Positions 1-12,700 of a stretch of DNA of 64,000 nucleotides are shown here, piece by piece. Each line of letters opens with the position of its first letter. Position 1 is the first letter of the stretch. The DNA is from Todiramphus chloris collaris (lineage: Eukaryota > Chordata > Aves > Coraciiformes > Alcedinidae): contig JANVCC010000146.1 of NCBI GenBank assembly GCA_025345505.1, positions 3,582,345 through 3,646,344 of the forward strand. The letters run 5' to 3'. Position numbers and translations under genes: made by a program. The notes beneath the pieces are model-generated. The model searched no databases and was not told the origin of the DNA. It saw nothing but the letters and a program-made list of their open reading frames with translations.

Positions 1-47
1 TGGTGGTGGGAGATGGGGAGGTGGTGGTGGGAGATGGGGAGGTGGTG
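1..47 (+). repeat. 21-bp G-rich tandem repeat, cut by window edge
   Basis: The unit GGGAGATGGGGAGGTGGTGGT occurs about two times and is truncated at base 1. It contains four runs of three or more G, but one loop is about 10 nt, so a G-quadruplex is only a loose match. Confidence 0.75.
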
Positions 48-670
48 CAGAGCAGGAGGCCCCACGCTCTGACACAAGGCAGGGCAGTGCTGTGGCAGCC
101 ACCCGTCCTCTTGCAGAAGGAGACCAGCAACAAGACGGGAGCCCGGCAAGAGCCAAAGTAAAGGGCGTGTGCAGTTCACAAACGTGCTGCTTGAGCCCAC
201 GTGTGTGTCCGAGTGGGCACGCTGTGCTTGCTGAAGGACCTAAGATCATTTTAAAATGGAAAGGTCAGCAATCAAGCCAATCAGGCTGCTCCTCCGGAGC
301 GGCTGAGAGCTCCTGAGCAGACAGCATGGACCACAATGCTGCTGCAAACCTTCAGTGGCAGCCAGGGTCACAAGGACTGGATAAATCTCCACTGAGCAGT
401 TCCCTCCTTCTGAGACCTCCCCTCCTCTCAGACTTTCTGCTCTTGGTCCCTTTTCCAACCAAGCTGAGGCCAGGTTTACCCTCACCAGCACTTTCCCTGC
501 ATCACCTCCTGCTCCAGGAACAATGTGCTCAGGTTGTGGCCATGCCAGGCAGAGCACCCCACGACCAAATCATCCCAGCTCCACATCAAGGCCGTCAGTG
601 GAGAACTGGATCCCTTCCAATACTGGTGTCTACATCCCTTGTCCCTCCCCTGGGCCTGTGTCAAGCTCAC
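1..670 (-). other. PLCG1 intron 8 (part)
   Basis: This stretch is the start of intron 8 and runs off the window. It holds a short G-rich tandem repeat at 1-47 and otherwise nothing I recognise. Confidence 0.8.
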
Positions 671-743
671 CCTCTGGTACTCCAGCAAGAACTTCTGCAA
701 CTCCAGCAGCGACACCCTGAAGTGCTCAGACCTTTCTCCACCC
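671..743 (-). CDS. PLCG1: PLCG1 exon 8
   Basis: This exon encodes [18 protein letters not shown] followed by LLEYQR, matching the recalled human GERPELCRVSLPEFQQF segment of the EF-hand region. The acceptor has a strong pyrimidine tract, TCTCTCTGTTTTTCAG. The donor is AGG|GTGAGC. The next exon (human ELWAVDRLQVQEF) is not visible in 1-670. Confidence 0.94.
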
Positions 744-3700
744 CTGAAAAACAGAGAGAGAGAAGCTTCGGTTACTCACGCAGCACATCACAACCAACTG
801 TTACTGGCATCGTGAGAGATGCCATCTGCAACCACCACAGCACATGCAAGATGTGCCCCGAGCAAGCAGTGCTGCAGGATGAGCAGAGCAAGCCAAGGAG
901 CACATGAAGCCAACAGACAGCAGCTGAGGTTACATGTCCACATCTCAGAGCCAGGGACTGGTCCAGGAGTCACACCATCCAGGGTATGACAATGTGGACA
1001 ATGTGAAACTCTGCTGAAGGGCAGCAAAAGTCATCAGAGGGCCTGATTTGTACCAAAAAAAAACCCCAAACCAAAAAAACCAATATAAAATAAAATAGAG
1101 GATGTGGCTTGTAGAGGAGTGAAATAAACTAAATAAGTGCAGGGCAGCCAAGGGGCGACTGCAGACAGGACAGAGCTGCAGGTATCCAGAGCACATGGGC
1201 TCACTGAGGCAGGGCAAGGAATGAAGGAAGGAAAGAAGGGCTTGTAGGTGATTATCTCAAAACACTTGTCCATGAATGTACCACTTCACAACAGACAGGC
1301 AATGGCCATGCTGGGGACTAACATCAGAAAACCCAGAAAGAGACTGGGCAGTGCTGGCTGCCTTTGGGCAGAGGGATGAACCGGGTGGCCCACTGAAGTC
1401 CCTGCCAACTCTCTTTTCCATGGTTATAGGGAAAAAAGAGAGGAAACCAAGAATTTGGGGAATTACCAAGACAAGTTAACAAATCCTTCACTCTTTTAGC
1501 TTCCACGTGTAAATTCAAGCTCTTTTTACCAGGTCTGAGCTGTGCACAGGGCAGGGATGGGCACAGCTGGCAACGGCACCACAGGCACCGCCTGCGCAGC
1601 CCCCGGCATCGTGGCCAACCAGCACCAACCACGAGGATGACTTCTGGGAGATGGCTCAAGATCTGATAACTTCACATCAACCAACTGACCGTTTTCGGAG
1701 GCGGCTGACCCGAGCCGGATCTCAGTGGGATGTCTGGGAGGAAAAGAGCCCTTCCTGACCCGAGCTGAAGTGTCTACAGCACAGATGCCAACTCAAAATG
1801 CAAGCAGTGTGGTGACAAGCAAGAGGTGTGCAGCATTCCTCCTCCCCAGCACACTGCTGCAGCCACCACAGCACGTTACAGAGCAAAAGAAAAAAGCCCC
1901 TTCCCCAGCAAATACAGAGAATTATCCACCTTTCTAGGAATGGGATGTCCATCTGCAAAAGAATGACAACAAGCATTAGAATCACAGAATCATAAACTGG
2001 TTCGGGTGGGAAGGGCCCTGTAAAGCTCATCTGGTCCAACCCCCCTGCAGGGAGCAGTGACACCTGCAACTAGAGCAGGGTGCTCAGAATGGTTCCAGGG
2101 ATGGGGCAGCCACCACCCCTCTGGGCAGCCTGGGCCAGGCTCTCATCAACCTCAGTGTGAAAAATTTCTTCTTTCTCTCCAGTCTAAATCTCTCTCTTTT
2201 AGTTTGAAACCACCAGTCCTTGTCCTGTCCCAAAAGGTCCTGCTAAAAGTCCGTCCCCATCTTTCTTACAGGTCTCTTCACCCTCCCCAGTCTCAGCAAC
2301 GCACGTGAAAGCACAGACTGATGGAGCAGGCAGCAGGGAGGCAACCCAGCAGTGTGCAACCCCTGCAGCCACTGCCCCCACACACCTCCCCTGTCCTCAG
2401 CAGCCCCCCACTAACCCACCTAAGAAAGAACTTCTTTACTCCCTGTCCTCCCTGGCCCAGGGGTAGGAGACAAGAGCAGGGATAAAAAGGTGATTAAGAG
2501 GGAACGCCAGTAACAAATATGGTCTCTGTCTCCCATTCCCAGCCCTGCAGAACCCTGCTCTTACTGCTTTCTGGGCGCTGAACATCAGGCTGCGGTAGAG
2601 CTGCGCAAACTGCCCGTACGTGATATCCCCGTTCCTCTGCTCCACGTCCTGTGGCAAAAGAGAACCCCAGAGGTCAACCCTGCGTGTCCCAAGGAGTGTC
2701 TCCTCCCACCAGGATTCCCAGGCAAAAGCAGGAGGAAGAGGCCAAAGCCTGGCCAGACTTTGCCTCCTCCCTCTGCCCGTCTCTCTGTCGTGCCCAGGAC
2801 ACGGGCACATCCTAAACCAGGTTACATCATCCCCCAAGCTCACCCCACCTACAGGCATCACAGTGCCGATCAGAAAGCATTATTGCTTACTTAACAAATG
2901 GATCCTTTCAGTTCTTGGTTAGCAGAGAGCACCTGGAATGTCTGTGAAGTGCAAGACCCAAAGCATGTGCTCTCCTTTGGATGCTCCACTTGGCCTCAAA
3001 GCTGGTGGAAACGGCTGGTCATGCCGAGATGACCCTCTGTTCCTGGGCCTGCAGTGACACTGGCAGAGCTGGTCACCCCTCATCCAGCGGCACTGGGATG
3101 CAGGACCCGGGAACGCAGGTCCCACAGTGCCAGCCTTGCTGCCCGCCCTCCCGCGCTCTATCCCACCGGCACAACGCCCGCGACCGGAGCCAGGAGCAAC
3201 GCGGGGAGCGGGGGAGGAGGGTGGGGCAAGGAGAAGGTGCTGGCCGCAAAGGGGCCAGGGTGCGGCACCCAGCGAGAGCTGGCACCTCTTCAGTCGTGGC
3301 CGTGGGTGGGGGCCCTCCCAAGAAAGGCTGGGAGCCTCTGGAATATGCAAACGTGCCGTGGGAGTTTAACCGCCACCGGGTTTTGCTCAAAGGCAGGCAA
3401 CAGGCTGCCCAGCGTGCCCAGCGCCAACCAGGAGAGCAGAGCGGTCGCACACTCACCGTGAGTCTCTCCCGCAGGAACCTCATGTTGGGGACCCGGTAGT
3501 TGACCTGCGACAGCATGTTCTTCAGATCCTTGGCAGAGATCCTGGCTCGGCGGGGGAAAGAGAGGGAAGAAGTTCAGGAGGTCTGGGTTGGAGGGATCTC
3601 ACCCTGGGACTGGGACACCACGTGCCCAGACTGCTCATGCCCAAAGGGGCATCAGCTCTGACACACGGACGTGTCACCCCAGGAGGACGTGGGGGTTGGG

Positions 3701-6700
3701 ACCAAAGGCAGAACAGAAGGACGTTTTCCACCCCGATGAACTCTGCGGGCACGTTGCACGCGGGGAGCAGCGAGAGGTGCTCGCATCCCAGCGGGACCTG
3801 CAAGCAGCACTCCTGCAAGCTCCCAGCCCTGCAGGGTGAGCTGGTCCCAGCACCCTCAGCCCGCTGGGGCCGATGCCACAACGGGCACACAGAGCCTGCT
3901 GCTTTAGGGGAACAACTGGGGAGAAGCATTTTTCAAACATCTGTGCCACAACCAGGGTGCTGCGCAACCAAATCCCTTCCAAAACCCTCTGCCTGGCCTG
4001 CAGAAGAAGCTGGAGGAGGGCAGGCTTTGCAAGTGGTCTGGACCCAGCTAATTTTACCCTAAAGGGAGGAAAAAAGGCCATTTTCAGTGTCCAGCCACAG
4101 GCACAGTGCTGATGTGCCGTGCCCAGCTGCGGTCCCCCAGCCACTGTCACAGGCCCTGCTGGCACCGGGCACGCAGCGTGGCTGTCCCCCGGCCCTTCGC
4201 ACAAATATGCCAGCTCCTGGGCCAGGGAGGGCTCTGGTGCCAACCCCAAGCAGGGTCCCACACCCAGGCGGGCAGAGACTGGCAGCAAGGAGCCCTGGGC
4301 TGCCCCTGCCTGCGCTGGCATTGCCCCCCACATGGGGCAACAGCCCTGCAGTGAGGAAAAACGTGGATGTCTCCCATCTGCAGGGTTTAAGAAGCCAAGA
4401 GGTCTGCATGCAATCATTTTCTGGCAGCTCCTTCCTTAAAAGCAAGCTCTGAGTCCACCCCAACAATCACAGATGCTGCTTTTGCCCCCCACTGAGCGAG
4501 TGGGAGCCTAGAACCTTGCAGCGTGCTGCCCACCCCCAAAGCACAGAACAGCTCTGACCCTGGGAACACTCACAGCCTTCTGCTGCAAACAAAACTACGC
4601 CAGGGAGGATGTCCCGTGCACACAGAGGGGCAGCATCAACCACGTCTCTCTTGCACTCTCGCCTGCAATGGGGTGATCTCCAGGGAGGAGGGATGGAGGG
4701 ACCCCAAGGAGAGGGAGAAGCTGACTGGTGTCAGGCGCTGCAGAGCCAGTGGGACACAGAGAGCCCTTGTCTCTGGGCTCAGAGCCGCGGGGGATCAGGA
4801 CGCACGCGTGGCTGGAGCAGGACCTGGCCCAGATCCCGCGCTGTGCCCAAGGCCAGCACCCAGCCGTCGGTGCAGGCAGCGTCCCAACACTTGCTGGCAG
4901 GACAGGAAAGAAACCCCAAAAGCTGGCAAATGGCACCAGCCTGCCCTTCCTTCCCGCTGTATGAGCTACAGAGCCAGGGACACGCTCTGAGCATGAGCAA
5001 CAGCTTTGGTACCTTCCCCTGCACCTCCATCTCCCTGGGCAATAAAAGGTGGCTCAGGGTGCTCTGGGGAGGAGGAGCTGGCCCTCCTGCTCTCCAGCAC
5101 AGCCAGCTCCTCCTGCTCCCCAGCACAGCCAGCTCCTCCTGCTCCCCAGCACAGCCAGCTCCTCCTGCTCCCCAGCACAGCCAGCTCCTCCTGCTCCCCA
5201 GCACAGCCAGCTCCGTGGCCAGGGGCAGGGTGCTGTGCAGCCCCCAGGGCAGCGGTGTCCCAGCTTTGAGTCCCGAGTGACAAGGAAAGGGGGTGGTGTT
5301 GGGGGCAGTGAGCCAGAAGCACAACAGTGACTCGTGAGAGATGCCCTCACACATCAAGGACCTCAGGATGCAGAAGCTTTCATGGGACCCCCCGAATCCC
5401 CAGTGCTGACCAGAGAGGCTGAGACTAAAAAAAAGCTCTTGGAAAAAGAGCAGGAGGAGCTGAGCAGCAGGACTGGCAGTGGGTGTCAGGCTGGAGACCC
5501 ACTGGAGCCAGTGCCCAGCTCTGGTGACACTGGGCTGTTTCACCACGAGGTGCTGGGCCACGGCACCAGGAGAGGCAAGAGAAAAAACCCTGTAAAGCTG
5601 TGACTCTCCCTCCCTGCTTTGGCAGGAGGACAGGGTAGGGAAGGATTTTATTTACTGTGTGTTATTACTAACGTTAAAGTGCTGGAGACCTTTGGATAAA
5701 CAGCTTGGTCCTATTTTGAGACTAGAAAGTAAAAACCAAATAAACAAACTAATTTCTTCTACGGAAGTTTTTTATGGGCTTATGAAAAACACACCAAGGG
5801 ACAGATCCAGCCCTCTCACCGGGGATGAAAACATCCCCCCGTGCTGTAACTGCTCCCAGCCAGAGGTGAAACACTCTCCTCTGCAGCAGTTAGGAAAAAA
5901 AAACCCCAGCATCCTGTTATCCTCCTCTTTCCACCTCACCTCCCTTGGAAAAACAAATACCCCAAGGCCCAGCAGCCAGTGAAAACAGCCAACATCTGCT
6001 GGTGTGCTGGAAGGTATGTAGAGGCACTTGGCCGGGAGAAGGGGGAGAGGGGGGGTCTCCAGCACAGGAGGCTGGCACGCAGGGTACACCAACGCTAGGA
6101 ATGATTTCTTCCGCTGCCAAAAACCTGCCCGCTCTGGGAAGGACCAACAACGCAAGGCACTGTTCCCTTTTCCAACCCATCCTGCAGGAGCAGAGAGCCC
6201 AGCGGCACCAGAGTTCCTGCTGAAATGCCCCATAACAGCGAAGATCTCGGCCAAGAGAATTCCGTGCCCCAGAACTGCTGCCTCTGCTTTGCATGGGGGC
6301 TTGTGCAACGGGGAGAGCCAGAATCTCTCTGCCTTCCCCCTCTATTTCCAGTTTGCTGCTTTCGCTGCCTGGGCTGCAGCAGCAGCTCACCTAATTCCAC
6401 AGCTCGCATTGAACTCCCTTCCCTTGACTGACAGGGAAGGAATGCACTGTATTTTGCTGGCTTATTTCTGAAAATGAACAGAAAGATGATGAAAAGAAAA
6501 ACAGGAGAGATGCAACAGGCTGGCTTTGAGCTCTGCTGAACATGCCTCAGGCAGAGGAATCTATACATTCAACCTCTTTCATCCTGTAAGGTTGGCATTT
6601 CACCACTTTTTCTGCATAACCAGATGAGGAAAAGGACCAATTTTTTTCTATTTCTCCTGCACTGGTGCTCCCAGGCCCTCACGCAGCCACCCCTGCACCT

Positions 6701-9700
6701 GCCTCAGTGCTTTCCACTGCTGAACAGGAATATTATGCCTGGCCACCACTGAAAACCAGTACACTGTGTGAAAAAATCAAGCCTGCATTGAAAGGTGCGT
6801 GGCATATGCAGAGCAGCTGCAACAGCTTCAAAGCCCCTCTCCTTCCCTCTCTGCCTCTGAGAGGGTTTGTCCCTCCTCTGCACAATGCCCAGTGCAGCGG
6901 GAGGTCCCAGTGCCACACTGCTGCTCAGCTCCAAGGGGCAGGCAGGTTGAATTTAACCCCCAGCTGCCTGCCAGCGGGGCTGTCTGCCCGCCCTGCCTGG
7001 CACTGGGAGGAAGGGACACAGCAGCAGGGATGTGCTGGGAGGATGAGGGACCTGCTTGATGAGAGGGACCTGCTTGCTCCTCCTGCTAAGAGAGAGCAGT
7101 GGTTTTCACCTGCTGATCCCCAGACTGACCTGTCTGACCTGAGGGACCTACAGGATGCGAGGGACCTGCTTGCTCCTCCTGCTAAGAGAGAGCAGTGGTT
7201 TTCACCTGCTGATCCCCAGACTGACCTGTCTGACCACGGTCACCAAATGCTCCCCAGCGGCACAGAAGCTGGGCTGTGGGGTAAGCCTCTAGGCAGGAGC
7301 TTGCTGCAAGGATGAGAAGGACTCTGGGGCTCAGGGTGGAAATCAGTAGAAGTGGGAGATCAATGGCACTGGCAGGAACCAAGTCAAGGATGCTCTGGAG
7401 CCCAGGAATCTGCCCAGTGCTCTGCAGTGAGCCCTGCCTGGGCACATGAAGGGTGCAGATGGGACCTGGGTGCTCCACCACAGCCTGGGTGCAGGAGCTG
7501 ATGTGTGAGTGATGTCTCCAGTGCTGCCCTCCGCTGAGGAATCCCTCTGCCCCAGGGGGGCACAGGAGCATGGAAGTCAATGCTGAAAGGTTAACAGGCT
7601 CCGTTAAGGTCATGGGGGAAAAGCTTGTCCCAGGAATGAAAGGAGGCAAACAGCAGCACCTTGGGAAGAGGAGACTGGCAGCCAGAGTACAGCTGGACAA
7701 TGCAAAGCATGGTGGAACTCCCTCCTCGACAGGGAAACGTCCCTTCCCTTATCTCCTCATGACAGCTCATGACCGAATTCCCTTCCCTTACCTTCTCGTG
7801 ATGGGTTCAAGCATGACACTTCACTTGCTCAGACATCACTAAACATTTACCCAAGAGCCCCACAAGCAGTGGTCCTGCTGCAGCCCATCAGCCTAGAAGC
7901 CAAGCAGTGGGATGATCCATTGTGCCACGGACCTCAGAAAATAAACCAAAGGGGGTTGAGAGTAACAAACACAACTCCGTCCAGCCCTGACAAGGTGGCC
8001 TCAGCCGCTCCTTGGCTCTTTGGTGTCTGTTTCCTTGGGTGATACCAGCTGGAGATGAAGGTGTTTCATGGCTACAGGCACTCAGGGTGTTACTCAAAAC
8101 AGCCAGGAAATAGGTCATCAAAACCAGACAAATTTTAGATGTGTTTTTAATTCAGTGAAAATCATCCAGAGAAGCACCGGGGCCTGGATTAATGTTCTAT
8201 GGAAATTACGACTCAAAACCTAAAGAAGTCAACAAGAAATCCAGTGCAAAGGCTGAGGTTTCCAGTCAAAGGTAAACCTTTCCAGCTCAAAGCGTCCCGT
8301 GAATGTGGATGTTCTGCACCAGCCAGGCCTTCTCTCCTCTTACCTGTCTTCCCGGTTGCGATCCAGCGAGTAGAACTGCTTCCGGAGCCACCTGGATGGA
8401 GGGGCACAAACACACGCACGCTCAGCCCTGGCTCCTCAACGCCAAGCCCGTTTGCTTTGCTCCTGTCTCTGGAGATGCCCAGTGTCTCACCGCCTGCTCC
8501 CACTGCCCTCCTCCCCTGCGCTGGGCTGGGCTCCCCTTCCAGAGGCGGTCGCTGCTATTTTCCCCCAGGCAACCTGCCCCCCTTTAGAACTGCCTCTGCC
8601 TGAAGGGGAAGGCAAAAAAACCCAAATAAGAGTCAGAGGTTTTCTCTTGCACAGGCCTCTACCCAGAACTGCTACGGATAACACACAAAACCCTCTGGTT
8701 TGTGGGAAAGCTCCTGCTCCCTGCGCACACGAGATCAGACTCCGGCCAGCGGGCCGATGGGATGAAGGCTCTCCGAGGCAGGAGTGCCAGGACAGTGGCT
8801 CAGAAAGGGAATTGGATGTTGTCACTGTGCTCATTTTTTTCTGTCAAAAAAAAGGACAGAAAAGGAAGAAGGAAAAAAAAAAAAAAAAGAAACCAAGTGC
8901 AGGACAAGGACAAATTCCTCACCTTTCAATCTGCAGGGGGGTGGCAGCCCTTAGAGTGTCTGCCACCAGCCAGTTCAGCCCCTTGATCCACATGTTGACC
9001 TCGTCCTCGGAAGTGGCTGTGGAAAATGCACAGGAGAAATGGGAGGAAGGGATGGAGAAGCTGATCATCAACTCACACCTCTTGGGACTATTCCCAGCAT
9101 CTTATATCCCCTGCTCCTTCCTTCATCCCCTTTCTGACAACAACTCCCTCCCAGGCAGATGCTCTGGCCAGCTCCTCGCCCTGCCAAGCTCCTGCTCCCC
9201 TCCCGTGGGCTGTGGCTGGCTGCCCCCTTGCCCCTGCACGTCACACAGCCCACCAGACCAGGGACTGTCAGAAATAGGTACTGTCTGTCAGCTCAACTGC
9301 AGCCACCAATTATGAGCTGACATCGGAGGAGACCCAACAGCATGAACCTCCCCTCTTTCAAGAGCAAAACATAAGACTGGGGGCTCCAAGTCCAGATTAA
9401 GTCAACAGAGAAGGTGTTGAGGAGAGCCCAGACCAACACCTCAGGGGTACCGAGGCCTGGTGAGTTACTGCTTGTCACTGGGAGCGTTCTCTTGCTCAGA
9501 ACTGCAAAGCAGCAGCAAGTGAGGTTTTACCACTTCATGCGTGGGGCCGGTTACACGATGCAGCTGATGCACACCAACATGCCAAGCTGAGATGAAACGC
9601 TGGATTTCAAGCACACGCAGGCTTCAGTTCACTCAGCTTTTGGGTTTACTGGGCGAATGAGCTTAGCTAGGGGTTGAACGTGTGCCCTTTAGGGAACCGG

Positions 9701-12700
9701 TGTCACCTCCTTCCCAAAACACCTCCTCAGTGTGGTGAAAACAGCGCCCGCCCAGGGGTTTGCCCCAGCTCACTCAGGGCAGGATGCATTGGAAATGTGG
9801 GTCCTCCAGTGACAAGGTGCCTGCCCAGCCCTGCCCTGGCACAGCCCCGGGGCCATGAACGCTTTACCTTGCAAGCTGAGGGTCTTCAGCCGGAACTCTG
9901 TGCCATAGAGGACAACGAAGCAGTGAGACTGGTCCAGTCGGAAACACGGATCCTCCTGGTACCGGTCAAAGTCACGCGAGTTTTTTCCTGGACGAATCTC
10001 TTTGATTTCACGAATATCCACTAAGAGAAAGGGAAAACAAAAGGGGAGTTCACTCGAACAACCTGCAGTTCCCATGAAGATGGAGGAGTAGGGTGGGCAC
10101 GGGCAAAGCGGTTTGAGCCATCGGAAGAGCTGGGTTACCACCCGTTACACGATGGCAGACCCAGGCATGCCAACAGCGTTGGGTTTCCCTGGCTATGCTG
10201 GAAAAAAAGGATGGCATAGTTGCCCTGGCAGAGAGCTGCCAGACGCCCAAGGACAATGGGCAGGTGGTGGGCACGGTGCCCTGTGGAGGAACTCACTGCA
10301 CTTGGGCAACAGGTCACCATCACAGCAGCCTCCCCGTCCTCTCCTGCCACCACTGATGGCTTGGGCGGAACAGGCACTCGGAGCTCTAGCAATATACTGC
10401 CAATCTGGTGCTCAGCACAGCCACAGGTGCCCAGGTCCTCCCAGAGAAGTTGCCCATGCTTCTCACCTTTGATAAGCCCTTCAAGAACCCCAACCTTTCG
10501 AGAATCCTCAGCCTTTCAAAGCAGCACAGCAATCTTACCGCTTATCTCGCACCTCTCCCTTTCCACGCACGCGTGGTTGTGCTGGCACGCAAGCCTGTAA
10601 GCACAGCCCCTTCTTACTGGTTCCGAGGAAGCCTCCCCAGCCACCTCTGTGCCCTCCAAGAACAGTCGGACGTCTCTCCTGCCGCGATCCCCGGGCACCA
10701 TTAGCAGAGGGCAGTGCTGCCTCCAGCTCCCTTTGCCCTTTAGCTTCACACCTCACGCTTTCCTCTTCCTCCATCCAACATACATCTGCACACTGCACCT
10801 TTTTCTATTTTATTTTATTTTCTGTCTTTCAAGGCAGCAGCTTGTTGGTTTGGTTGTTTTTTCGAAGAAAGCTTTTCTAGAGCAGTGAACCCTCCAAGGG
10901 TGCAGCCTCCTGCCCAGCTGGGTGAGACCCTGTTTGCAGCTACCCCCTCTTACAAACACTGGGGATTTAAAGATCCACTCCTTCCTAAATTCAAGTTCGA
11001 TACAGAAAGGTGAGTTGATTCTGGGTTGAAATGACTTGATGGTGCCCCTGTCTCTCCCCTCCCCACTTCCACCCCAAATTACATCTGTATTTTCTGACAT
11101 CTCCCTCTGCCCCACTGGCATCCTCCCAGCTGCTCTGAGGATGCCCAGAGCAGTTCCTGCCTTCACACACGCGCTGTCTTCACCAAGAGAACTCTGTCCT
11201 TCTCCAGCCAAAGAGGAGATAAACCAATGTTTATCACCTCTGGGTGCTTTTCAGAAGGCCACAGAAGGAGGCACAGTGCAAATTGCAACCAAGCCCAGGC
11301 TCTGGAGAGCCAGCTGTGGTGGATCTGCCACAGCTCTGGTGCAGGTTTGACTGCAGCAACCCTTCCACGCTTCCAGGCAGAATCCCCCTCCCCACCTCAC
11401 CGCCAAACACCTTCCAGAGAGCATTCAAAAAAGCATGAAAACAGTCACATCTCCAGAGATCATCTGAATTACAGGCACCACCAGGGAGCTCTGGTACCAA
11501 CAGCCTGAACATACGCAAGGTGCTGGTCACAGCCAGAGCTGAGGGAGGGGAGGCAACAGCCTGGGGCTCCCACCTCTCAGGCTTGCACCAGACGTGGAAA
11601 ACAAGTCCTACAGACTTGGTTTTTTTCAAATGGCTTCTTTCTGAAGCTGTGGCAGAGAGGGTTATCGTCAGAGGGCAAGCGCAGATTGCAGGGGAAAGCT
11701 CTGAAAGTTGCATCTTGCGCCAGATGGGAGATGGCAGGGTCCCAGGTGATGAAGGTGGTAATTCATGTGGACAGTGTGGTGTTACCCTGGCCAGGGCTGG
11801 GGCTGGTGCCTCCACGGAGCTGCTCGTTATCTTCATGCATAACCACAATGCCAACGTGCTTCCTCCGGCCATGGATGAAGAGGGCAGGATGAACTGAGAG
11901 CAGCCTAGCCATGGGCAAGAAAACCTTCAGATGGTGCCCGCCAGATGACGGCTAGGGCAGGACAGGCAGCACCACCAGCACATCAGGCTTCTGGGACACA
12001 GGGACAGCACCGTTCTGAGGGTTTTATAGGGCTGGTGCCACACCTCAGCAGCTGTCCCCAGTGGGAAAACCCAAAGGTCACCAAGCATAAGGCAGCAGTG
12101 CGATCATGAGGGACATCCCAGGGTGGCAAGGGCCAACCCAGGCAGGTCCTGGCAGTGAACAGCAGGGTAAATCCTGGTGTGGGGCTGGCGAGGAGACAGA
12201 CCTGCTGGGCTACCTGTGTTGGGGTGAATCTGGTGGGGCAGCTACAGCATCATCCTGTCAGCTCCAGCTGTGGCACTTGGAGAAGAGGAGCAGGTAACTC
12301 CAGGCAGCTACCTCTGGGCTGTGCTGCTCCACAAAGGGCAGCTGTGAGCACGTTGGAGCACTGGACACCAAGCGAAGAGAAAGAGCTGAGGAGGCTCTGG
12401 TAAGGGAGCATCTCAAAGCTGCCCTCCCTGAAGGAAATTCTGGGAAAGGAGTCTCACTGCCATCAAATAAAGAGACAACAACAGCAACAAAAACAACAAA
12501 AAACCAAACCCGAAACAAAGCGAAAAATAAACCAAGCCAATATCACAACAAAAGCCCAAAACCAAGAATCTTTACTTCCTGGAAAAATAGTTTCTTAAAC
12601 GCTCGGGGGAATCAAATAACAACATTTCTGAGTCACGTTTCCAAAGCAGATGATGCTTCTGAGCAATGCGGGACGGAGATTACTGCAAACCTGGCACGTA

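Larger units (their letters stand above)
3542..8343 (-). other. PLCG1 intron 4
   Basis: This 4.8-kb intron holds a 26-bp minisatellite at 5096-5214 and a 96-bp tandem duplication at 7063-7234. No CR1 copy or coding exon was recognised in the rest. Confidence 0.8.

Noticed and set aside
1..670. PLCG1 exon 9 (human ELWAVDRLQVQEF segment)
   Set aside because: I searched the minus strand of this stretch and no matching sequence is visible, so it must lie beyond the window.
1916..1952. Longer version of PLCG1 exon 7 using the next GT (37 nt)
   Set aside because: It would put exon 8 in the wrong frame and lose the conserved RVSL..LLEYQ segment.
4779..5561. 260-codon minus-strand open frame in PLCG1 intron 4
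   Set aside because: Its middle is the 26-bp minisatellite read in frame. Neighbouring frames are open too, which is a repeat artefact.
11234..11872. 212-codon minus-strand open frame in PLCG1 intron 1
   Set aside because: There is no known domain, no splice context matching PLCG1, and a composition like the surrounding intron.
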